Source of the DNA: Spatholobus suberectus
Taxonomy: Eukaryota; Streptophyta; Magnoliopsida; Fabales; Fabaceae
DNA: 64,000 bases
Assembly: GCA_004329165.1 (NCBI GenBank)
Contig: CM014735.1
Location: 35,808,885-35,872,884 of the forward strand
Direction: 5' to 3'
This document shows positions 1 to 10,982 of the stretch, piece by piece. The notes beneath the pieces were generated by a model. That model saw nothing but the letters and a program-made list of their open reading frames with translations. It made no database searches and had not been told where the DNA came from. Position numbers and translations under genes: made by a program. Position 1 is the first letter of the stretch. Every line of letters begins with the position of its first letter.

Positions 1-250
1 AAACGCGTTTCCGTTGTGTATCGAATTCGAAACACATCCGTTGTGTTAAATTTTTGAAAAAAATTCATATACAACGAAAACGTGTTGTCGTTATGTATTA
101 AACTTCGATATACAACGAAAACGCGTTTCTGCTGTATATTGTGCGCAACGAAAATGCATTTTCATTGTGTATGGAGGGCGCATCTCTTAACACAACAAAA
201 ACATGTTTATATTATGTATAATATACAATGAAAACGTGTTTCTGTTAAAG
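1..250. repeat. Cluster of imperfect short palindromes
   Basis: About six degenerate copies of a roughly 28-30 bp near-palindrome, with arms like ATACAACGAAAACG and the mirrored CGTTTTCGTTGTAT around a central CG, at about 1-21, 73-102, 112-141, 145-174, 189-219 and 224-250. The first is cut by the window edge. Spacing is irregular (about 30-45 bp). It resembles the subterminal repeat arrays of some plant DNA transposons, but I see no transposase or terminal repeat. Family unknown. Confidence 0.6.
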
Positions 251-320
251 GATATTTTAGGAAAAAAATTTAACAAACAAATCTTGAGATGAAAAGAGCT
301 AAAATTGGTTTGGGATAGCA

Positions 321-453
321 GGCCCAACAAAATTTCGAAAGTCCATTGCTCAAAAACTGGACCGGATCAGTAGGTGAAGTGCGCTGCGTATGTTTCTGAG
401 CCAAACCCGGCCCATCCCAGATCAGTAAAATCAAAACAACTCGAAAACCCTAG
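321..453 (+). promoter_or_regulatory. RPL18 promoter elements: two site II motifs and a telo-box
   Basis: GGCCCA (the reverse of the site II element TGGGCC) occurs at 321-326 and 409-414. A telo-box type AAAACCCTAG lies at 444-453, about 70 bp before the start codon. Site II plus telo-box is the well-known promoter signature of plant ribosomal-protein and other growth-linked genes, which fits the gene that follows. I cannot place the transcription start exactly. Confidence 0.65.
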
Positions 454-522
454 CAAGCTTGCTATCTTAAATTGCAGGTGCAGCAGACGGAGCGGTAGGC
501 TCGTACGAGACCCGAAGCAGTA

Positions 523-2741
523 ATGGTTGTTCCTCTCTCCCACTGTTGTGTTTCTGCAGGGATCTTCTTTTGTTTCTAACAATTTTCATTTGAATTGGAC
601 ACACAGGGGATCGATCTCAAGGCCGGAGGTAAGAGCAAAAAGACCAAAAGAACAGCACCGAAGTCCAATGATATCTATCTCAAGCTCTTGGTTAAGGTCT
701 GTTTCAAATCACTTCTCTTATGTCATTTTTTTTTGTGGTCAATGATGATAAATGTGATCCCAGCTCATTATGAGACCTTCACCATTGCAAGGTCTGGGAA
801 TAGATTTTTCCACATTTGTCTGAGCCACCTTCTCTCAGACGTCATATACTTTTTATTTTGATTTTCAATTACTGGAGATGTGATGTTTTTAAAACCAGTT
901 AAGACTGTTTGATTGAACCTTTTTTACTGAAACTGCAATTCGTTTGTTGCCGTATTAAACCCTAAAGTTTATTATACTGAATTTTAATTTCGTTATTTTA
1001 ACCCTAAAGTTTGCTGAACGTTACTTGATGTTAAAGTTATTAATGGCAATTTTGGGCTTGTATAGGAGAAAGGTTCCCTATGATGCTTTTTAACTTTTAC
1101 CATGCTAATGCTGATAACAGATGATTAGTACTTATAGTTTATTATACTAAGGGAACTAGTATATTTCGTTGTTACTTCTCATTATTGATGTAGAAGTTTA
1201 CACGTTTTTGGATATACCTTCTATCTGTTTCAGAAGCATTTGTTCTCAAAGATTTCTTTTTTCCCATTTTTGTTGTATTTATTTGAATTTATGTTTACAT
1301 AATTTTTTTTTCTTTGTATATGCTTTGAATTGTTCTGATTAGTTTTTACATGATCAGCTTTATCGCTTCCTTGTTCGGAGGACTAACAGCAATTTCAATG
1401 CTGTTATACTCAAGCGCTTGTTCATGAGCAAGGTTAACAAGCCCCCACTGTCTTTATCAAGGTTGATTAAGTTTATGAAGGGAAAGGTTTGTCCCTTTTT
1501 TTTTTTTAGTATTTTTCATAGTAATTTTTTTAGTTTGGTTTATCAGTTTTCATTGGTTGAATTTATAAATTTATTTATGTAGGAAGATAAGATTGCTGTG
1601 GTTGTGGGGACTATAACTGATGATATTCGTGTTCATGAAGTTCCATCCTTGAAAGTTACAGCACTCAGATTTACAGAGACTGCACGGGCAAGAATAGAAA
1701 AAGCAGGTGGTGAATGCTTGACATTTGATCAGTTGGCTCTTAGGGCCCCTCTGGGACAGAACACGGTATGTGTAGTTGTGTAGATGCCGCTATGGGCCTT
1801 TGTCAATTTCTGAGTGATTATCAGTTCCTGCATTTTTGTCAAATGATTGAAGGTTTGAATAGGTTTTGGTCTCTCTGAATATCACATGGATATGACTATT
1901 TTACCATTTGGTCTCTCATTTTTAGAAATTTGTTATCTAGATCTCATAATCTTTTTCCTGTATAGTCCTTTTAATCTTCTGTTTGTTGTGTTAGTGTCAT
2001 TTTTGCTTACTCATTTGGTTCCTTTAAATATCGTGTGTTTCCCATTTGATTTTCTATTTCAGAGACACGTAGACACTTAATGGACCAATGAAACCAAAAA
2101 CTAAGAGGGGCTATATGGAAAAATAAAAAACTTTACAAGGATTGAATTGTAATTTTCTAAAAATGAAGGATAAAATGGGAACCTTGGGATATTTAGAAGA
2201 ACTGAAAACATATTTAAGCCTAGAATTAGTTCTGTTCCTGATTATTGAGGAATATGATCTTGGTTGCAGTTTTTAGATGATGGAATTTGTTGTTTCCCTA
2301 CACCCTAGCAGAGGAATCGCCACCATTCTATTGCAGTCATTCACTTCAAATCTTCAATTACTGGATTGGTGTAATCTTTACTTAATATGTAGTGAATTTG
2401 ATCAAAGTTTTTATTTTTGAATTCTTTCTGGCCACTGAAGAATTTATATGGTCTGCATTTCCCATGTTGCATTAGCTGTTTGCGTAAATGTTGTGGTGTA
2501 TAGCTTGGTAGAACAAACTTGGATATGTTGATGCTATCGGTTTTTTGGATGTGGATTTTATTTAAAAAATTCTTGGGTGCAGGTCCATCTTAGAGGCCCA
2601 AAGAATGCTCGTGAAGCTGTGAAGCATTTTGGTCCTGCTCCTGGTGTGCCTCACAGCCACACCAAGCCCTATGTTAGATCAAAGGGAAGGAAGTTCGAGA
2701 GGGCTAGAGGAAAGAGGAACAGCCGAGGATTTAGGGTTTGA
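523..2741 (+). CDS. RPL18: 60S ribosomal protein L18 (eL18)
   Basis: Structural protein of the large cytosolic ribosomal subunit. Exons 523-525, 607-696, 1358-1486, 1583-1765 and 2583-2741 join to 187 residues, the usual plant L18 length, and all introns are phase 0 with GT-AG borders. The protein begins M-GIDLKAGGKSKKTKRTAP, then continues with YRFLVRRTNSNFNAVILKRL, VHEVPSLKVTALRFTE, RARIEKAGGECLTFDQLALR and the C-terminal KFERARGKRNSRGFRV; this is near-identical to plant eL18 as I know it. The start is inferred: no ATG precedes GID in exon 2, but an ATG at 523-525 is followed directly by a GT donor, and an AG acceptor ends at 606. The first coding exon is therefore only the start codon. Site II and telo-box motifs lie upstream, and intron 2 holds a snoRNA candidate. 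Lysine/arginine-rich throughout, as expected. Confidence 0.95.
735..828 (+). ncRNA. Candidate box C/D snoRNA in RPL18 intron 2
   Basis: A C box ATGATGA at 742-748 and a D box CTGA at 820-823 are about 71 bp apart and flanked by a short terminal stem: GTGG(T) at 735-739 pairs with (G)CCAC at 824-828. The layout, size (94 nt) and location in an intron of a ribosomal-protein gene on the same strand all fit an intron-hosted C/D snoRNA. A possible D' box (CTGG at 794-797) is weak and I could not assign an rRNA target, so its guide role is unproven. Confidence 0.45.
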
Positions 2742-4020
2742 TGTGATAGTGTTCTATTCTACGTTGGTATTATTACCTCTGAAATTCAACTTTTCCTTAT
2801 ATCTTAGACGGTGGAGGCAGTTTTCTTGTTACTTGTGTTCTGATAATGATTTGTAGTCTGAAGTTTTCATTCTTGGCTCCTTTATTCTCCGTTGAGATGT
2901 TTGTGTGAAGCTTTAACTCGGTTTTGATGCTAGAGGAATGGATAATCGTTAATTATGTGATGCATGCTTGTTTATGAATTAGATATTAACCTCTCCTACT
3001 TAATAATACCTATTACTATATGCTTGCTTGACTAAAATGCATCCGTAATTTTTGACCTCTTACGAAACTCCCTTATTTTCTGCCCACTAATTTTAATCCT
3101 AATTCTTGAAGTTATACGCGGCTCATCTCTAGGCTCTATAGATTTTTTAAATAGTCATTGGTGATCTTATTTTAGATCACCATAAATGATGATGGCAACG
3201 TCATCGTTGACGACCCAAGGATAATTTAACCTTGCTGAATATTGCTATATTCAGCCAAAAAAAATAAATGCTATATATTTTCCATTATATTACTCAATAG
3301 AAATTGACTTCAAAATATTAAACGGGCACCTTGAGTCCTTGAGATAACATTTAGCTTTACCGTGATAAGTGCGAATCGCAATCCTTAATTTCACATGTTT
3401 AATTTTTCAAATAATATTCAATAACAAAACTTCGAGATTTTGATAATGGTTATTTCTTTGTTTTTTTAGGTTATACTTGAACACTAACCTCGTTTGATAC
3501 TGTGACAACATTGTGGTTTTATTTCTTTTTGTACGGGACGACTGGTATTTGGAACCAGGAACTCCAATAAATTCGAATCTACCCAGGCAATTAAATTAGG
3601 AGTATAAAACTCTTAATTCTTAAATGGAGCTACCTTTTTATCACTAGAATAATGCTGGACAAGATGGAGTTGGGATTATTGTTTTATGGGGCTTTAAACA
3701 CAATCTGATATTCCTTTCTCTCAAGTTGTTTGTCTTGTGGTCCCTCCAAGCTTCATGTGTGGTATGACGTCTGATAGCTTGCTCCATCTACTTTCGTACT
3801 TTTATTACTAAATCAAAGGGTCTGATTTTTTTTCCCTGGTTCTTAGTTATTTGAGCTGGACAATTTTTACGTCTTGTAATACATACTACAATGGTGGGTT
3901 GATAGTTATAACATGAAAGCCAAACTTTGGGGAAAAGAAAAATAAAGGCCTATGTTTGTATCTTCCTTAAAGAAGGACATGCATTATTATTAACATTAAT
4001 GTCTTTTGTAATAATTCTAT
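2742..4020. other. RPL18 3' region and gene-free spacer
   Basis: The first 200 bp or so is the probable RPL18 3' UTR. The rest is AT-rich with no ORF that looks coding and no recognised repeat. Confidence 0.5.
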
Positions 4021-4395
4021 GAGTTTAATAGCTATACACTGTCAGTGTAAAAGTTTTTAAACTGTCAACCAATAAAAAATTATCGTTGGTATGACTTTTA
4101 AGATAATTATTATAAGAGTTTGATTACTATGCATCGTCAGTGTAAAAATTTTTACATTGTCAACCAATTGAAAATCAGCTTTAGTGTGATTTTTATGGTG
4201 GTTATTATCAAATTCAACAAACTTACCATACATAGTGGGTTGTGATTAGATGACAGTGTAAAACTGTTTTACACTGTTAGTGCATAACCTATTTTCTCTT
4301 CTTGTAAAAGTCAACAAACTTACTATACATGCTAGTTTGTGATTAGATGATAGTGTAAAACTACTTTATACTATTAGTACATAGCCTATTTTTTC
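4021..4395. mobile_element. Nested or tandem MULE-type MITE pair
   Basis: Two left ends of the same inverted-repeat family (GAGTTTAATAGCTATACACT at 4021 and GAGTTTGATTACTATGCATC at 4116) are followed by two right ends (near 4298 and 4395) of the form GATGATAGTGTAAAAC. This is the family whose best copy is at 41126-41308. The order left-left-right-right suggests one copy inserted in another or a partial tandem duplication. Confidence 0.65.
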
Positions 4396-4485
4396 TTAAT
4401 TCTATTACTTTATAAAATGTTTCATATTTTAAAGTAAATTGTGATAACTTTTTATTATAGAATTATGAGCAATGAGTAATAGATA

Positions 4486-4830
4486 ATGAAGCTACAAGAC
4501 CAAGGGTTACATAGGATTTTAAGGCAATTGTTCAATTTATTAAATCATGCTTGCATTAAGTCTATAAAGGAAAATACAATGGATCTACCCTTAAAAAAAG
4601 AGAAGGATGGAGAGATGATATTTCTAAATTCAATGAGACAACGAGAAGAAAATATGATAGAATTAATTCAAAAACAAGTGAGAAAATTTGAAGAAAGAGG
4701 GTGTGTTTAGTTTCCCATTTCAACCACGTTGAACGGATTTTTTCCACTTTCCAAGACAAAAAATAGAAGGAAGAACTATAATGAATTGGCGTTCAATTAA
4801 GTTTAACTGAAAAACAAACACACACATAAT
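4486..4830. other. Short unexplained segment with a weak terminal repeat
   Basis: A 74-residue charged ORF (4486-4710) with no recognised domain is followed by a small segment bounded by GTGTGTTTAGTTT at about 4701 and its imperfect reverse AAACAAACACACAC at about 4812. The latter could be a tiny MITE. I do not believe the ORF is a gene on present evidence. Confidence 0.25.
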
Positions 4831-5689
4831 GATTAGTATAGTACAAATTGTTAAAAAAATAGTTTTGGGACTTGGTTTCTTTCTAGCCTCTTTATCTCTT
4901 TCTAATTTCTCTTTATTTCTTCATTATCTGTCATCATTTTTCCATATTCTTTCTCCTTTTGTTTTGGTTTTTTGGTTGTAGAGACAGAAGGGTAGGAGAG
5001 AATCTAGTTCCTAGTTTTGAGATAAAATATTACAAGAATGTTGTAGACGCACCAAATAAGCGGTGGTAAAAAAATAATTGATATGATTTTTTTGATGTGA
5101 TGTTATAAGTTTTATATTTCTTGTGTTATATATCATGTTCATTAGTTGTAAACATGTAGGAAAATCCCTAACCTGTAAAATTTAAATATAAAGAATTTCA
5201 TTTTACTAATAAAAAATATTTTGTTCAAGATTAGTGGCGTTTAGAAATTTAGCATGGTCATCTTCTGAAATATTCTCTAATGACATAAATAAAAATGATG
5301 ATGCATATCGTCTATCCTTTGAGAATTGTTGTCTAGATTTAGGGAAAGTGAAGAATACTAGGTGCTAGGAATGAAGTTAGTGCTGAATTGCAAAATATCA
5401 ACTTAAATACTTTTCAAAAAAATAGTAGTGAAATGAAACACAAGAAAAAGTAGATTAAATCTTATAAAAGAAATGAAAGGACGAAAAAGATAAAAGTTAG
5501 TGTCCCAATTTTTTTCAACGCGCACTAAATGTCTTTTTGTATTTGCCCTTCATCGTGCCTTGATTGGAAACGAAAACATTTTTGCTTTGGGAAAACCCTC
5601 CGCTGGAATGCCTCAGAAATCGAGAAAATAACTTGAAACTGGGTTTGCCTTGGGCACCAAGTTGTGGACAGAATGGAATGATTGAGTAA

Positions 5690-8631
5690 TCAGAACTTCT
5701 TAATGAAGTCATGAATGTGATTGCTCACGTCCTCCGCTGCTTCTTGGTTGTTGAAATGTGCAACCCCTTCCTGCACCACCACTTCCTCCAAAGTAGGCAC
5801 GTCTTTCTTGAACCCACCGTTATGGATATAGTCCTTCATCCCCTGGGAAGTGTACACCAAGTCAACACCACCTGTAATGAACTTAACCGGTACATTGACG
5901 ATTCCTACTCCAGTCCATGGTGCTGTGAAGCTCCCAATTTCTGCAAAGCATTGACATCCTCTGTTTGACAGGGGTAAAATAGTGTGGAAATAGAAGTGGG
6001 AGGAAAGAAATAAGAAGGTGAAAAATAAGTATGTTAGTTGATAATGTAAAAATAAGAGAAAAGAGAAGAAAAAACATGTGAGTCCGGGTACTGTTTATTT
6101 TCGCACAAAAAGAGTGAAAATAGTATGAGAATAGAGAGGGGTGTGTAATGAAGACAAAAATGATTTCAAAAGTGTGTTTCATTGCATGATAGTCAACTAT
6201 TGACACTGGCAGCACCATCGTGTAGGAAATTATACTGTTGTTCTTGCATGATAGTCGACTATTTGGTCATGATAGTCAACTATCATCACCTGTAGCAAAT
6301 AATTCTCGCAATAGTAGACTAATTCGGAATAGATAATAGACTATTTTGAAACTTTATTTCGCACTGTCCAACTACGATAGTCTACTATTGTTTTCAAATA
6401 GTTTATTATTGTAGTTTTATTTGCTTCAAACCAACATGGTGTGCATAAGGGCAAAAAATAAAATACAACATCAATCTAACTTCTTTCTTCTCTTTCTATA
6501 ATATTATTTCTACTTTATTTCACTTCTATTTCTATACAATCAAACAATTCATATTTCCACTATATTTTTTATTTATTTCTCTCTACTCTATTTCTTTCCA
6601 TATTGCCAAACAAAGGGTTAGTGATCTTATTATTTGTGATAGGAGCTCTTATATCACATCAAACTGGTTTTTTTTTTTCTTTTTCTTTAAATAACAAGAC
6701 CAACTTTTGATGTAATTAGGAATAACAAAAAAATCTATGCTCGTGAATATTCGTGGATAAAATCTACTACGGATAAAAAATAGGTACTTTAAATGGGTAC
6801 TCGAGGATATTCTAAATGAATATATCCGTTACCTGTTTATTAATAGGGTAAGTATGGTATCATAGTACTTGTACCTGCGAATACTCGTTACTCGCAATTA
6901 TATATTTACTTAAATATCCTTATATATTAATATAAATAAAATTGCATAAAATTTATCCAAAATCTTCAAAATGATTGTTTAATACGGGAGAAATCTTATA
7001 AAATTATAATACGAGAGAGAAGAAACATAAATTTGTGAGCTTTTTAACTATTTTTTTTTGGCAAAATTGTTAGAATAACTAATTTATGTTTAAAGTGATT
7101 ATTTAAACAATAATTCTTTAATTTATAAATTCAAAGTAATATTTGCAGTACTTTATGATTATCTACAATACACAAAATAAATTCGTTATTATTTTTATTT
7201 TTTAAGAATTATCCACGGATATTCACAAATATTCGTGGATATTAAAAACATCTACGGATATCAGCTTAACGGATACTTATGTGAATAACAGAATGGGCAC
7301 GAGTACGAGTTTATCTGGTGGAGCGAGTAGCGGATGGCTATTACTCGTGCCTGCCTCGTCCTGTTCACATCGCTAGATACAATGTTTTAGAAAATAATTC
7401 CATATAAAAGAATAGGAACTCACAAGTTGAGATTTCTGTAATAGTTCAAGCCTCCAGTGAAGCCAGTCTTGTTGAATTTAGTAACGTAATAATCAAGATC
7501 TTGTTGAGAGAGCCAGGAGGGCAAGGTGGCTGGAGTATCGGGATTAAATCCGGTTCCATACTCCCCTTTTGGAAAAATTGGTGGACCAGTTTTGCGCGTT
7601 GTAAGAATGTTCTTCATCAGATATGCAATGTCAACGCGAGCCAGCTCAGCTTCCATCTTGCCTGGTTCCTGTGATAACTCATGACAGTGTCATCAAACAT
7701 AGGACCATCAGATCTACAGTTATAATTCATAATCACCTATAACAGTATCATATAAATAACTCCTCGATCATTTTTTCAGAGAAAAAAAAAAAAAACTCCT
7801 CGATCAAGATATCTGGAGATTTAGAAGCCGTACTTTTTTTCTAGTAAATAAAAAAGAGTAAATTCTCGTTTTATTTTTAAAATTTGTGAAGTGTTATAAT
7901 AATTTTTAAAATTAAAAAAATATTAAAAAAACTCTTACTATTAAAATTTGTTAATTATGTTAGTCCGTTACTAGTTTCATTAGAAATTATAATAATAATA
8001 AATTAGATATTTCAAAAATTAAAATAACAGTAATTTCAATTTTAAGAATTTATTTGATATTTTTTTATTTTCAAGAGACTATTATAACAGCGTTGTACAA
8101 ATTTAGAGGCTAAAATAAGGTTTATTTTAAAAAGAAGACACGGAGTAATTGATTTACCTGAAATCTGCATATGTAGTAGTCATCTCCATACAAGGCACGA
8201 AAAGCATCTACTGTCTTCTGTTGGGGGTTTCTTCCGAGGAAGGGACGGAAGGGGACACTGAGACACACATAGGCCTTGATTCTGTCTGGTCGGAACAAGC
8301 AGAGGTACCAGCCGATGATGGCACCCCAATCATGGGCCACGAGGAACACTTTGTCCACACCGAGAGAGTCGATGAGCGCAACGATGTCACCCACGAGGTG
8401 AAAACACGTGTAGCTGGTCACCGGAGCAGGGGCCTCCGTGTCACCGTAGCCTCGGAGATCAGGTGCCACCGCACGGTAACCGAGGGAGCTGAGAGCCACA
8501 ATCTGGTGGCGCCAGGAGTACCACAATTCAGGGAAGCCGTGCAAGAACAACACCACTGGCCCTTCTCCTTTCTCCGCAACATGCATCTTTATGCCATTCA
8601 CTTCCACCGTTCTGTGCTCTATGCTCTCCAT
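5690..8631 (-). CDS. Soluble epoxide hydrolase, last exon frameshifted or alternatively spliced
   Basis: Alpha/beta-hydrolase of the plant cytosolic epoxide hydrolase family, which opens fatty-acid epoxides to diols. Exon 1 is 8158-8631 and exon 2 is 7424-7668. Exon 3 ends at the stop, 5690. Visible motifs: HGFP oxyanion hole (residues 31-34), nucleophile D101 in HDWG, substrate tyrosines in DYYICRFQ and LNYYR, the acid Asp in GGVDLVY and the catalytic His in GVAHF. Exon 3 is odd. With the family-like acceptor (exon start 5940) the protein reads LNWEL and then loses frame, because one extra C separates GAG CTT from ACA GCA CCA TGG (TAPWTG). With an acceptor 20 bp upstream (exon start 5960) the frame is kept, giving 329 residues with LGCQCFAEIGSF replacing LNWEL. 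The start lies just after a GA-rich leader. Intron 2 (about 1.46 kb) carries repeats. Confidence 0.8.
6190..6420. repeat. Cluster of ATAGTCGACTAT-type palindromes in the epoxide hydrolase intron
   Basis: Intron 2 holds at least six variants of a 12 bp palindrome (ATAGTCAACTAT, ATAGTCGACTAT, ATAGTAGACTAA, ATAGTCTACTAT and similar) between about 6187 and 6415, some preceded by TTGCATG or GGTCATG. I recognise no family; it could be subterminal sequence of a DNA transposon. Confidence 0.5.
6720..7372. repeat. Inverted-repeat element in the epoxide hydrolase intron
   Basis: GTGAATATTCGTGGATAA at 6743-6760 is mirrored by TTATCCACGGATATTCAC at 7209-7226 (one mismatch in 18). Related ACGGATA and CGAGTA motifs continue on both sides. 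The outer ends near 6720 and 7372 are not clean and I found no target duplication, so this is a foldback-like repeat of uncertain class. Confidence 0.5.
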
Positions 8632-8655
8632 CTCTCTCTCTCTCTCTCTTTCTCT
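8632..8655. repeat. GA/CT microsatellite in the epoxide hydrolase 5' leader
   Basis: A run of CT repeats on the plus strand (GA in transcript sense) lies directly before the start codon of the minus-strand epoxide hydrolase. GA-rich leaders are common in plants; no specific function is shown. Confidence 0.7.
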
Positions 8656-8659
8656 GTAT

Positions 8660-10490
8660 GTGTGTGTTTTTCTTCTGCAGCCAAACTCGGAAATTCAACA
8701 ATCCAAAATCCAAACACGTCTCCTTCCTTTAAAATATCTATATTTGATCTAAATAATAAAATAGAATAACTGTTAAAGTATGAATATTATAATTTTAAAA
8801 TTTTGATAATCCTATATCTAAAATTAAAATATTTTACCTTTTAAATTAATTTTTGCGTTATTCAATCACCCACTACTCATTTTGCTGATATAATATAGTA
8901 TGTGATAAAGTAGATCGAGTAACAAATTCAATGTATCTAGTGTTATATATATTAATAAAAAGGACGCCGACTTCTTGTTAGAACTGCAAGCGGACAGCAC
9001 AAGCAGATGGAGAACAAGATACGGTTTCACATTTCATAACTTGCATGTTCATACTTTCCTTTGTTTCTACAGAGTGAAGTAAATGTAAATTTTCTATAAC
9101 TTTTTTTTTTTTCAAGTATAAAGGTTTTTCCTGTTTTCAATTAATGTATCGTCTCCTCTCCTAAAATTTTCTTACAAAAAAAACAAAGAAAAGAAAAAGA
9201 ATTTCACACAAACTTGGAGTGAAGCACTATTTCCTTCTCTAAAATTGTTACCACAAAAAGAAAAAACAGACAAACTACATTTAATAGGTTGAAATAATAC
9301 AAATACTATACAGAGAGATCCCTTGTCGCTAGAGCCAATTTTTAACAGGTTGGATTGAATAGTTTACTTGGATCAGTTCAGCTGTCTGCAATTTTTGTTA
9401 CTGGAACACACTGGCGATCAAGGTCATTAACATAAGGTACAATCCAAGTTATCTCTAAAAATTCAAAAAGAGTGATTCAATCAAACTAGGAAAAGAGGTT
9501 AAGGAAGGGATTTAATTTTAAAGGTTTTAGCTAACATAAAAGACAATTGAACAATAACAGAAATAAGATAATCAACTCACAAAATCTATCCATAATTGTG
9601 TATTTCTGTACGTGTCATTGGAACAACCGAACAACTAAAAAAGTGATTGTCGCAAAGAGATATATTGTACATTTCCATTTAAAGTATTTGACAACTGAAA
9701 AGAATATTTATTTAATTGACCTTTTAGTTGTTACTCTTAAGCAAAGGAATATATTGGAGGACTAGAGATTTTATAGAAATAAGAAAAAGAAAGATATTAA
9801 AAGTAGCTGGGTGAAAAATGGGGGAATTATCTTCCAATCAATGACATATGCAAAATATCTCTTTCTCCCCATGATCAAGTTACAGTTTTTAAAAGGTTTC
9901 TCACTTCTCACAATAAGATCCGTTCATAACCTGCATCTCACGATCTGTTATGCATGTTCCGTATTTAATTTCCCTTACCTAACTTACATATATCATTTAA
10001 TATATGCTGTGATATTTGAATTTTCTCAAGTCAATGTCATCCAGCAATCTGGAATAATTGCCAATTAATCATTTTGTTGGTATCGGTATACTTATTTTTA
10101 TTAAATTCTAGTCATTGTGTATGCCAGCTAGGATGAAATATATGATCTTTTTTTTTTTAAATTACTCAATGTGAAATTTTTTTTTATTACTCAATGTGAA
10201 AGGAAAGTTACCTTTAAAATTTAAACTAAGTATATACCTTAATTAATAACACAACAACAACAATAATCCCAATACCAAATCGTCTAAGGTATACGGAACC
10301 ACTGACCATTATTGTAGCACCGTTAAAATACACGCATTCTTGCGTTTTGATATAAAAAAACTAAATAAACACTAAAATTAAATAGAAAATAAAATAATTA
10401 ATCCGTAACAAAAAAATAATATACAAAGAGACCTAGTATTTAATTTGTAAACAATAAAATGGCTAAAAGAAGAATTTAAGTTATATTAAT
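8660..10490. other. Gene-free spacer between epoxide hydrolase and pectinesterase
   Basis: AT-rich sequence containing the presumed promoter of the minus-strand epoxide hydrolase. The two ORFs present (9547-9765, 9811-10068) show no domain, no splice context and no codon bias, and I see no repeat with clear ends. Confidence 0.5.
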
Positions 10491-10494
10491 TGTT

Positions 10495-10685
10495 GGGAAA
10501 TGCTAGAAACATATTCTTTGACACATTTTTTTGAATACACTGTCTTTTATTGGTTAAAATTTATTAAAAATTACAAAATTTTGTGAGTTTTACATTCTAT
10601 TTAGTAAATCTCTCTCATAATTTTATAGTTTTCAATAAATTTTATATAACCAATGAGATGGAGTGTGTTAGGTGGTCTTAAACTA
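10495..10685. mobile_element. MITE remnant related to the copy in the GRDP intron
   Basis: Left end GGGAAATGCTAGAAACATAT and the internal stretch TATTGGTTAAAATTTATT...ACAAAATTTTG match the element at 24837-25044. The right arm (AACCAATGAGATGGAGTGTG) is degenerate. It lies just 3' of the first pectinesterase. Confidence 0.5.
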
Positions 10686-10982
10686 CCATGTTCCCATTAA
10701 TTTTCATACAACATGTAATTAAGTATTATTAATTTTTTTCATTAAAATTTAAATGTGTATTATATAAGTATTGGTTAAGACACACTTGATGGTCGTGAAG
10801 TTCCTAATAAATCCATGTATCCTGCGGGACGATGGGACATAAGCATGACCATCTGCAGTTTGGGAAATGTGACAAAATGACAGTATATACAACGACTTCA
10901 AACTAATTAAATAAATGTGAAAGACAAAAATTACTAGTCTATGTAGGCATCTTAGCACGTATGCTCCTCCCTAAAAAATTGT

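Noticed and set aside
1..250. CRISPR-like array
   Set aside because: The units are palindromes with irregular spacing in a plant genome; no direct-repeat/spacer structure.
2270..2360. Second snoRNA candidate in RPL18 intron 4 (GATGATGG)
   Set aside because: The C-box match is poor and there is no D box with a pairing stem at a suitable distance.
4486..4710. 74-codon charged ORF
   Set aside because: No domain, no splice context and no homologue recognised; could be a fragment of something, but unsupported.
5883..6218. 111-codon minus-strand ORF containing RNWELHSTMDW
   Set aside because: It spans the epoxide hydrolase acceptor into the intron; only the NWEL part is family sequence, in the frame broken by the extra base.
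8149..8769. 206-codon plus-strand ORF
   Set aside because: It is the antisense of epoxide hydrolase exon 1, whose minus-strand reading has all family motifs.
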